A stretch of DNA of 64,000 nt from the NCBI RefSeq assembly GCF_008629675.1, contig NZ_VWOX01000015.1, forward strand, positions 62,001 through 126,000, read 5' to 3'. This document shows, one piece after another, positions 53,598 to 60,730 of this stretch. The stretch's first letter is position 1. Each line of letters begins with the position of its first letter. The stretch is from Roseiconus nitratireducens. GTDB lineage: Bacteria; Planctomycetota; Planctomycetia; Pirellulales; Pirellulaceae. The notes below the pieces were generated by a model. That model was not told the origin of the DNA and made no database searches. It saw only the letters and a list, made by a program, of their open reading frames with translations. Both the position numbers and the translations under genes were made by a program.

Positions 53598-54758
53598 CTA
53601 GCGATCCGAACCGTCCTCGGGCAAGACGAATCGTTCCCGAATCCACTGACCGGCATCGTCCAGTGTCGTTTCGGCACTGCGAATCTGATATCCGATTTCC
53701 TGCATCGCCCGTTTGCTGTCATACCAATGGTACTGGGCGCTCATCGCCACTCCGGCACTGTTGACGTCCTTCTCGCTTCCGGTCAACCAGGTCCAACCGT
53801 CGCCGGCCAGCCCGGCCAGGTACTGCATGCCAGGTCCGGCCGCGCGAATCGGTGGTCGACGGCCCACACGCCGCGCCATCTCTGTCCACAATTGCTGGTA
53901 GGTCAGGTTATGCCCGGCCAGGATGTATTGGCGACCCGAGTCGACATCGGTCCGCATCGCCGCGATGGTCGCCGCCGCCACATCGCGAACGTCGCACAGA
54001 CTGCACCCGCCCGAAGGCGAAACGGGTTTCCAACCGCGTGACAATTCCAACATCATCCGTCCGCTGCTGGGCTTCCAGTCGAACGGACCGAGCATGAACC
54101 CGGGATGCACGATGACCGCGTTCAAGCCCTGACTGACCGCTTCCAGAACGACTTCGACGGAAGCCCGCTTACTTTGCACGTAACTGCACGGGATCTGTCC
54201 GCCGGCATGCTCCAGCGGCGTGGTTTCGTCGGCGACGGTGCGACGGGACCCGACGGCCAGTGTGTTGACCGTTCCCACATGCACCAGCTTGCTGCGGTGC
54301 CGCAAACAGGCCTGGGCAATGCGGCGTGTCCCCTCGCGATTGATCCACATCGACTCTTCCAAGTGCTTCCATCCCAAGTGGATCATCGCCGCGGCATGGA
54401 TCACCGCGTCGCACCCCGCGATCGCCGCTTCCAAAACGTCCACGTCCGAGTCGCCATCGACTCGGTTCCCGGTACCCGGGTTGCCGGCGATGGGCGGGTT
54501 GGTTTGGTCACGGAAGGCTGGTTTGCCCTGCTCCGAAACGTCGGCAGCATCTGCGTCGCCAGGTTTTTGGGTTGATTCCGGATTTCCCGGCGGGGTTGGT
54601 GCGAGTTCCGCGCGTAGCAGTTCGACATCCAGATCCGCAAACACCTCCGGCTCCGGTTCCCCCCGGACCAACGCCACCACCTGGTCACCATCGGCCAACA
54701 ACTGCCGGATGATGTTGTTTCCCAACAGTCCGGTACCGCCGGTGACAAGGACACGCAT
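53598..54758 (-). CDS. NAD(P)-dependent sugar epimerase / dihydroflavonol reductase-like SDR with an insert
   Basis: 386 residues. The Rossmann motif GGTGLLGNN is at 7-15 and the catalytic YxxxK is YVQSK (about 214). HAAAMIHLGWKHLEE, HVGTVNTLAVGSRRTV and HPGFMLGPFDWKPSSGRMM match extended SDRs of the HpnA/DFR type. Between beta-strand 3 and the alpha-4/beta-4 region there is a roughly 50-residue low-complexity insert (PGNPESTQKPGDADAADVSE and on) absent from normal members. The substrate is likely a nucleotide-sugar or similar; unproven. Divergent from rpe. Confidence 0.82.
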   Translation of the reverse strand: MRVLVTGGTGLLGNNIIRQLLADGDQVVALVRGEPEPEVFADLDVELLRAELAPTPPGNPESTQKPGDADAADVSEQGKPAFRDQTNPPIAGNPGTGNRVDGDSDVDVLEAAIAGCDAVIHAAAMIHLGWKHLEESMWINREGTRRIAQACLRHRSKLVHVGTVNTLAVGSRRTVADETTPLEHAGGQIPCSYVQSKRASVEVVLEAVSQGLNAVIVHPGFMLGPFDWKPSSGRMMLELSRGWKPVSPSGGCSLCDVRDVAAATIAAMRTDVDSGRQYILAGHNLTYQQLWTEMARRVGRRPPIRAAGPGMQYLAGLAGDGWTWLTGSEKDVNSAGVAMSAQYHWYDSKRAMQEIGYQIRSAETTLDDAGQWIRERFVLPEDGSDR

Positions 54759-55259
54759 GTTTTGAGTTGGCTCGCTGGTGGTGGGAGCGGGTGATTCGGA
54801 CGGCGGGCTGTGATGCCCGGGCGGTAATGCCCGGGCGGTAATGCCCGGACAGTGATTCCCGGACAGCGATGCCCGGACAGCGATCAGGTTGTTCGCAGGG
54901 CCGTCGCGGCAATTCTCCGCGGACGCTGCAAACCGGACATCCCCGGGAATCGATATTCGGACGGAAACGGCCCTTTTTTAAGGGGGCCGAAAGGCGCCTT
55001 AAACGCGAGCGAAGACCGCGTGAAGATCGATTTTTCGGGAAAATGAACGCCAGGTCGACAGGACCCAGAGTCTCGTCGAAAAGTTGATGAATTGACAACC
55101 GCCCACTTCGTTGACCACCCTGTCGGCCGCGTAATTGCAGTGGCCCTGGATCCGGACGGCCCCGCCTGACAGATCTGACCCCTTTCCAATCCCGTCGCCC
55201 TGCCTCCGGGCACCGCGGCGTCGGGCCGGCCACTGAACCGTGTTTGATGAGAGAACTGC
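54759..55259. other. Gene-free divergent region between the epimerase and rpe
   Basis: 500 bases. They contain the 14-bp array (54810-54888) and an imperfect inverted repeat CGGCCCTT/AAGGGGGCCG at about 54969-54990 around a T-run. A homopurine-like weak ribosome site lies before rpe. No RNA gene seen. Confidence 0.5.
54810..54888. repeat. Five-unit tandem array, period 14 bp
   Basis: Units start at 54810, 54824, 54838, 54852 and 54866: GTGATGCCCGGGCG, GTAATGCCCGGGCG, GTAATGCCCGGACA, GTGATTCCCGGACA and GCGATGCCCGGACA. A broken sixth follows. Each unit has a CCGG or CCCGGG core. Confidence 0.9.
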
Positions 55260-55949
55260 ATGTCGCAAGACAAGCTTCAAATGATGCGTGACGCAGGACC
55301 GAGTGTTCTGCCCAGCCTGCTGCTATGCGATTTCGGCGACCTGAAAGGTGAACTGGATCGACTGCGCGATGCCGGGACCCAGGTCTTGCACTTGGACGTC
55401 ATGGACGGACACTTCGTTCCCAATCTGACGTACGGCATGCCAATCGTCGAAGGATTGCGTCGCCACACGGATCTGCCGCTTGACGTGCACCTGATGATTT
55501 CCGATCCGCTTCACTACGCCCGACCGATGGCCGAAGCGGGCGCCAGCTCGCTGACGTTTCACGTCGAAGCCGTTCAAGACGCCGAGCAGGTCGCGGGAGA
55601 AATCCGCGAACTGGGCGTCGGTGTGGGCGTGGCGCTCAATCCGGAAACCCCGTTGTCGGATTTGGACGCCTGTCTGCCGCTGGTGGACCTGGTGTTGGTG
55701 ATGAGCGTTGACGCGGGGTTTGGCGGCCAAGCGTTCAATCCCGTGGCGCTGGAAAAACTGGCAACGCTGCGGGAATCCCACCCGCACCTGTTGCTCGAGA
55801 TTGACGGTGGGATCAATTCGGAAACGATCGGACCGGCGCGTGCCGCCGGATGTGACTTGTTCGTCGTCGGATCCGCGATCTTCAAACAACATGATTACTC
55901 CGCCGCTATCTCGGCCCTCGAAGCCGCGATCGAAGGAGCCAACGTCTGA
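55260..55949 (+). CDS. rpe: Ribulose-phosphate 3-epimerase
   Basis: 229 residues. It interconverts ribulose-5-phosphate and xylulose-5-phosphate in the pentose phosphate pathway. TIM-barrel motifs are complete: SLLLCDFGDLKGEL, HLDVMDGHFVPNLTYG, DVHLMISDP, TFHVEAVQDA, VMSVDAGFGGQAFNP and EIDGGIN. The metal/acid-base residues in DVMDGHF, HL and DGG are all present. It overlaps the next gene by one base (TGATG), so the pair is coupled. Confidence 0.95.
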   Translation: MSQDKLQMMRDAGPSVLPSLLLCDFGDLKGELDRLRDAGTQVLHLDVMDGHFVPNLTYGMPIVEGLRRHTDLPLDVHLMISDPLHYARPMAEAGASSLTFHVEAVQDAEQVAGEIRELGVGVGVALNPETPLSDLDACLPLVDLVLVMSVDAGFGGQAFNPVALEKLATLRESHPHLLLEIDGGINSETIGPARAAGCDLFVVGSAIFKQHDYSAAISALEAAIEGANV

Positions 55950-56542
55950 TGCGTACTGCAACTTTGACCAACGTGCTACTCGTCCGTCCCGGCGCCACCG
56001 AGTTCGATGAACAGGGCCGAATGAAAGGCAGCCTGGACATGCCCCTGAGCGATCGGGGAGAGGCACAAGCCGAACACCTCGCCAAAGAATTGTCGGGCGT
56101 GGAAGTCAAGGCGATCTTTTCGTCACCCTGTGAATCCGCGCGGGAGACCGCTCGACGTTTGGCCCGACAGCAACACCTCGCCGGCCGCGACGTGAAGGTG
56201 AAGGTGATCGACGCTTTACGGAACATTGATCACGGCTTGTGGCACGGCAAGCTGATCGACGAAGTGCGACGCAATCACCCGCGATTCTATCGTCAGGGCG
56301 AGGACTTTCCCGAAGCGTTCTGTCCGCCCGGTGGTGAACCCGTTGGCGATGCCAAGGCGCGTGTCGGCAAGGCCCTGCGAAAATGCGTCAAGCGGGCCCG
56401 CGAAGGCGTCATCGCCATGGTCATCCCCGATCCGATGGCCACGGTCGTCGAAAGCATTCTCAGCGGTGACGAACTGAAGAGCGTGTGGGACAGCGAAACC
56501 GATTCGGCAAGCTGGTCGATGATCGAAACCGAATTGGGCTGA
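55949..56542 (+). CDS. Histidine-phosphatase (phosphoglycerate mutase) fold protein without catalytic histidines
   Basis: 197 residues. The fold is clear from NVLLVRPGATEFDEQGRMKG, LSDRGEAQAEHLAKEL and FSSPCESARETARRLA. In the signature RHG, His is replaced by Pro (RPG, Pro14), and near the C-terminus, where SHG is usual, the sequence reads MVIPDPMATVV. Both catalytic histidines are therefore missing, so phosphatase or mutase activity is unlikely. GAAGGAG (55932-55938) lies 10 nt before the ATG, and the gene shares its first base with the rpe stop. A regulatory or binding role beside Rpe is inferred. Confidence 0.85.
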   Translation: MRTATLTNVLLVRPGATEFDEQGRMKGSLDMPLSDRGEAQAEHLAKELSGVEVKAIFSSPCESARETARRLARQQHLAGRDVKVKVIDALRNIDHGLWHGKLIDEVRRNHPRFYRQGEDFPEAFCPPGGEPVGDAKARVGKALRKCVKRAREGVIAMVIPDPMATVVESILSGDELKSVWDSETDSASWSMIETELG

Positions 56543-56632
56543 TCGGTTTCTTTTCCGATCCGTTCCTGCGTCGTCGCGAGCTCCTCCGCGATCCTCTGGC
56601 TTGCAGGAGGGTGAATCGCGGGCAGCACGGCT

Positions 56633-57748
56633 TCAACGCAGCAGGCTCGCTCCACATGCATTGGCCCAATCGGGCTGGAACGTTCCCAGTCGCGTCGCAA
56701 CATCGCCGGCCGGCAACGTCGACAACAAGCCGACGACTCGGTCAATCTCGTACCACAGCGCCGCGGACGTCATCGCCGCAATATCGACCACGGGCAATCG
56801 GTCGTAAGCCGACGCCGACATCGATTCCACCACTTGATCCACCAGCGCGTTACACCAGCTGTCCACGGCGACCGCATTGGCCCCCAGGGCGATCAACTTG
56901 ACCACGTCGTCGGCCGAAATCGGTCCGGGAACCACCCACAGCGGCAAGTCGCCCGCCTGGTGCTCGTCCATCAACTGTCGGACCCGCCGAACCTGCCCCG
57001 CCAGTTCAAGCCCCGACAGTCGGGCTTCATCAAAGCGGATGATCAAACCGTCGGGCTGGGACACCAGCGCCGAACTGATCTCCTCCTCCAAGTGAAACGG
57101 ACCGATGGACACCAACACCGCCGCTGTCGGTGCGAGCATTCGCAGCTGGTCCAATTTGACGGCCAACTGTTTCAATGAAACGACATCGGGCGGAAAACTG
57201 GACACGGCCACATAGCCGCCGCCGCTGACGGGTTCGTTCTCTGCCGGTCGTTCCCAACGGCTCATCTGATCCGGCGAATAGGCCAACCGTCCGGAACCGT
57301 CCCGCGACGGCGACAACCTGACGTCGATGACTTGCGCCCCATCGAAATCTTCGACCAACAAACCATAGCGCTCAATCCGATAAGGCGTCATCCGAGGCAA
57401 GTGAATGGGACGCTGAACATCTGTCTGCGCGTCGGTTTCACTCGCGTCATCCTCGCCCGCCGGTTCGACCACACGCATCAGTTCGATCGGATCATCCTCG
57501 GTTTGCAGGTCACGGCGCAACGCGGAAACCATCACGTCCTGGCCAGCCACCGCGGCGGCCAAACGGTCGGCGAGGGCGGGCTGCAGCCGAATCCACGCCG
57601 GCTGGTACCAAAACAGCGGCATTTGCACAGGGACCTCCGCCCCATCGGGCCGTTTGATGGCCGACGCGACCGGATTCAGCTGCCCGGGCGACCAGCTGGT
57701 AAAGGCGCGGGGCGGCAACAATTGCAGCGGAGCAAGTCGATGATTCAT
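56633..57748 (-). CDS. FMN-binding glutamate-synthase-like domain protein (split GltB central domain)
   Basis: 371 residues. Barrel-like segments (SLKQLAVKLDQLRMLAPTAA, GPFHLEEEISSALVSQPDGL, LWVVPGPISADDVVKLIALG, ANAVAVDSWCN) match the FMN/TIM-barrel domain of glutamate synthase. The Fe-S cysteine cluster of GltB is not evident to me. Start at the ATG at 57748; the TTG at 57781 upstream is possible. It follows the GXGXG gene by 45 bp. Whether it makes glutamate is unknown. Confidence 0.65.
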   Translation of the reverse strand: MNHRLAPLQLLPPRAFTSWSPGQLNPVASAIKRPDGAEVPVQMPLFWYQPAWIRLQPALADRLAAAVAGQDVMVSALRRDLQTEDDPIELMRVVEPAGEDDASETDAQTDVQRPIHLPRMTPYRIERYGLLVEDFDGAQVIDVRLSPSRDGSGRLAYSPDQMSRWERPAENEPVSGGGYVAVSSFPPDVVSLKQLAVKLDQLRMLAPTAAVLVSIGPFHLEEEISSALVSQPDGLIIRFDEARLSGLELAGQVRRVRQLMDEHQAGDLPLWVVPGPISADDVVKLIALGANAVAVDSWCNALVDQVVESMSASAYDRLPVVDIAAMTSAALWYEIDRVVGLLSTLPAGDVATRLGTFQPDWANACGASLLR

Positions 57749-57793
57749 GCGATGGGGTTCGATCCAGTTTTGAGGGCCCAAGTCAAAATTCGC

Positions 57794-58639
57794 TCATCGC
57801 CAGTTCGGGACGACTTCTCCGCGCGCCGCCTTTTCCGCTTCCAGTTTGGCAATCGGGACCACGCGTCGAAACTCCGATGCGTCGCCGCGGATCCCCGCGC
57901 TGATCAATAGCAAGCCCAACTGAACCTCCTGCTTCTTCCGCAAAGGAGCTTCCGTCACACCGGCGGAGAGGCTGGCGGCCTGTCCCCGGATGAACACCGA
58001 AACATCGCTGCGGGCGTCCCCCAGGTTCTCGCCGGCGTCACCGCCAATCACGATCGTTCCGGAGATCGCCCCGGAGCCCGCATCGTTACCCACATTCCGC
58101 CGGACGAAAATGCCTCCGCCCCGCAACATCGCACCGACGCGATCGCCCGCCGAACCATAGACGCCCAACGTCCCGCCAATCATGCCCACTCCGGCCGCAT
58201 GCCCCGCATTGCCCCGAACACGCACCGAACCGCTGAGCATGCCGTCGCCGACACCGTGGCCGACGTCGCCAAACACCTTGGCGATGGCTTGGGCATTGAA
58301 GGCAAAAGCGTAGTCCCCCAACGTCCCGCGAACCCGGAGCTTGACCGGGTGGTCCAAACGCATCATCGCCCCGTGCTGGCCCTCCGCGCCGACGATCTCG
58401 ACGCGCGTCATTTCCTCCTCGTCCAACGCCGGCGGCACCGTGGCGATGGCCTGCACCAGTTCGCTTGCCGACAGTTCGTTCATCAAAAACTCGTGTCGCG
58501 TCGCACCGCCGCCCAACAACATGCCCGAATCGCGGTCAAAGCCGACCGACGAATCCGTCATGGTTTTGGGTTCAAGCGGCAGCTGGCCCCGACGGGCCGC
58601 TGGCGTTGATTTGGCGGAAGCCTGTTTTTTTGCCATCAT
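57794..58639 (-). CDS. GXGXG-motif protein (glutamate synthase C-terminal / MgsB-like domain)
   Basis: 281 residues. From about 130 to 240 the sequence is a right-handed beta-helix of GxGxG-type turns (VFGDVGHGVGDGMLSGSV, RGNAGHAAGVGMIGG, VGNDAGSGAISGTIVIGGDA). This is the third domain of GltB and occurs as a separate subunit in glutamate-synthase relatives and N-methylglutamate synthase (MgsB). The N-terminal 100 residues are a poorly conserved lead-in. Upstream ATGs at 58639 and 58636 are equivalent. It is paired with the FMN-domain gene. No amidotransferase subunit is present here. Confidence 0.7.
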   Translation of the reverse strand: MMAKKQASAKSTPAARRGQLPLEPKTMTDSSVGFDRDSGMLLGGGATRHEFLMNELSASELVQAIATVPPALDEEEMTRVEIVGAEGQHGAMMRLDHPVKLRVRGTLGDYAFAFNAQAIAKVFGDVGHGVGDGMLSGSVRVRGNAGHAAGVGMIGGTLGVYGSAGDRVGAMLRGGGIFVRRNVGNDAGSGAISGTIVIGGDAGENLGDARSDVSVFIRGQAASLSAGVTEAPLRKKQEVQLGLLLISAGIRGDASEFRRVVPIAKLEAEKAARGEVVPNWR

Positions 58640-58734
58640 CAATTCGTGATCGTGGTCGACAGCCGCGGTGTCGATCGATCACGTGCGCTCGGGTGTGATG
58701 TGCGGAAAGAAAAGACGTTTCGTGACTGCGAAAA

Positions 58735-59682
58735 TCAATCGGGGTCAGACGGCACCTCGGATTCCGGTGGACGGGTGAGGATTTCTCGGACGATGCATTC
58801 CATCTTAACGGCTGCGGCATCGCCTGCCTGCAATACATCGGCGTGATCGGCGACGATCGGCCGATCGGGGTCTGCTACGTTGCTAACAATCGACAGGGCC
58901 AACACCGCCAGCCGGCACTGGGCCGCTGCCAGGACTTCCGAAACCGTGCTCATCCCAACCACGTCGGCTCCCAATCGTCGCATCATGCGGTATTCGGCAC
59001 GGGTCTCATAATTCGGCCCCAAGGTCGCCAGGTACGTCCCTTCCTGGGCACAAAATCCCTCGCGGCGGGCCGCGGCAAGCGCGGTCCGAGCCAACGGCCG
59101 GTCATAGACGTCGCCGTCGCGGCCGGGAATTTCAGTGCCGGACCGCGGCGGGTTCTCCGCCTGCTCCGGTTGCCGCCGGCAATGCAACCAATTGATGTGA
59201 TCGCGGATGACGACGATGTCACCGACGCGTAATCGCGGGTTGACCCCGCCCGCGGCGTTGCTGGTGATCAAGGTCCGCACTCCCAGCGCCGCCATCACCC
59301 GGACCGGAAAACGCACCTGGGCCTCTGTCCAACCCTCATAGCGGTGCAGCCGCCCGGCCATCGCGATCACCCGCGTCCCCATCAGATCCCCGACGATCAA
59401 TTGCCCCCGGTGTCCGGCCGCGGTCGATCGGGCAAAGCCATGAATCTCCCCAAACGGAATCGATCGCACCGGGGCGATGCGATCGGCGAGAGCTCCCAAC
59501 CCGCTTCCCAGAACGATCCCGGTGGTTGGCAGTTCGGCCGGATCGACGTGCGGCCGAGCAAGATCTGAATCGGCAGCATTTGGGTGGGCAGGACTTGGGC
59601 GACCGATCCGCCGACAGATGTCGTCAACGGCCTGCCGGACGTCGGGGGACGGGGAACCGGGGGGAGTCGATTGGCAAGTCAT
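58735..59682 (-). CDS. Purine nucleoside phosphorylase (family 2), paralogue 1
   Basis: 315 residues. Family motifs are GIVLGSGLGALAD, TAAGHRGQLIVGDLMG, SNAAGGVNPRLRVGDIVVIRDHIN, LGPNYETRAEYRMMRRLGAD and VVGMSTVSE. A Pro-rich lead-in (about 1-45) precedes the fold. The residue pair typical of 6-oxopurine PNPs, the Glu in NYET and an Asn in SIVSNVA, is present. It phosphorolyses inosine or guanosine (inferred). Its start ATG overlaps the stop of the upstream paralogue by 4 bp (59679-59682). Confidence 0.88.
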   Translation of the reverse strand: MTCQSTPPGSPSPDVRQAVDDICRRIGRPSPAHPNAADSDLARPHVDPAELPTTGIVLGSGLGALADRIAPVRSIPFGEIHGFARSTAAGHRGQLIVGDLMGTRVIAMAGRLHRYEGWTEAQVRFPVRVMAALGVRTLITSNAAGGVNPRLRVGDIVVIRDHINWLHCRRQPEQAENPPRSGTEIPGRDGDVYDRPLARTALAAARREGFCAQEGTYLATLGPNYETRAEYRMMRRLGADVVGMSTVSEVLAAAQCRLAVLALSIVSNVADPDRPIVADHADVLQAGDAAAVKMECIVREILTRPPESEVPSDPD

Positions 59683-60518
59683 GCGACGCGCGTCTGACCT
59701 GCCTGGACAACCAATCCGCCGACCAGGGTTTCCAACTTGGGCGCCGCGCTCTGGGCCGTGGCGATGATCTCCTCCACGTTGGCCGGTTTCAGCGAATCGG
59801 GCAGACACATGTCGGTGATCACACTGACTCCGACCACCTTAAGTCCACAGTGGACGGCAACGATCGTTTCGGGAACCGTGCTCATCCCGACCACGTCGGC
59901 ACCAATGGTGCGCAGAAACCGATATTCGGCGCGTGTTTCCAGATTCGGGCCGGCGACCGCGACAAACACGCCCTTGTGCAGCACCATGTCTTCCCGCCGC
60001 GCCAGCGCCATCGCCCGATCAATCCATTGCTGGTCATACGGCTCACACATGTCGGGGAAACGGGGCCCCAAGCGATCGTCGTTGATTCCGATCAACGGAT
60101 TGTCACCCATCAAGTTGATCTGGTCTTCGATCATCATGATGTCGCCGCCTTGGTAATACGGATTCAGACCTCCGCAGGCGTTGCTGACGATCAACAATTC
60201 CGCGCCCAACCGCTTGAAGACACGGATCGGCAAGGTGATCTGTTTCAACGAGTAGCCTTCGTACAGATGAAAGCGGCCTTCCATCGCCATCACGGGGACC
60301 CCACGGTAATGGCCGCAAACCAGCCTGCCACGGTGCCCCGTCGCGGTGGACGTCGGAAAGTGCGGAATGTCCCCGTAGTCGATGCTGGCTTTGACGTCGA
60401 TCTTTTCAACCAGCCCGCCCAGTCCCGTCCCCAGCACGATGGCCACGCGTGGTGTTTCGTCGAACTCCTTGCGAATCACGGCGACGGCGTCTTCAATTTT
60501 TTCGTACAGATCAAGCAT
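59679..60518 (-). CDS. Purine nucleoside phosphorylase / MTAP family, paralogue 2
   Basis: 279 residues from the ATG at 60518. Motifs are AIVLGTGLGGLVEKI, TATGHRGRLVCGHYRG, SNACGGLNPYYQGGDIMMIE, AGPNLETRAEYRFLRTIGAD and VVGMSTVPE. The C-terminal segment reads VITDMCLP, with Asp where paralogue 1 and human PNP have Asn, a position tied to base recognition (Asp is found in methylthioadenosine phosphorylase). The upstream in-frame extension to 60770 is not protein-like. First gene of a two-gene coupled unit. Confidence 0.88.
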   Translation of the reverse strand: MLDLYEKIEDAVAVIRKEFDETPRVAIVLGTGLGGLVEKIDVKASIDYGDIPHFPTSTATGHRGRLVCGHYRGVPVMAMEGRFHLYEGYSLKQITLPIRVFKRLGAELLIVSNACGGLNPYYQGGDIMMIEDQINLMGDNPLIGINDDRLGPRFPDMCEPYDQQWIDRAMALARREDMVLHKGVFVAVAGPNLETRAEYRFLRTIGADVVGMSTVPETIVAVHCGLKVVGVSVITDMCLPDSLKPANVEEIIATAQSAAPKLETLVGGLVVQAGQTRVA

Positions 60519-60730
60519 CGGATCAGAGTGGAAAGCGGGCGGAATAAAGGAAGTGGATTTCGGCTGCCGGGAACCCTCTCGGGCCGCCGGGCAGACCGAT
60601 CCGTTTCGGCCGGCCCGATGATAACGCACCGCCGGATCACTGCCACGGCGTGGGTGAATTGTTAGACTTTGGACCCGCGCCGCATCGCCCCCACCATCCA
60701 ACGTTTCCAAACACGGACGGTCACTGACAC

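Noticed and set aside
54810..54888. CRISPR or operator array
   Set aside because: Contiguous 14-bp units with no spacers. Operator function has no support beyond the repeat itself.
57741..57770. tRNA-like GGTTCGATCC box
   Set aside because: No acceptor stem or anticodon arm could be built around it.
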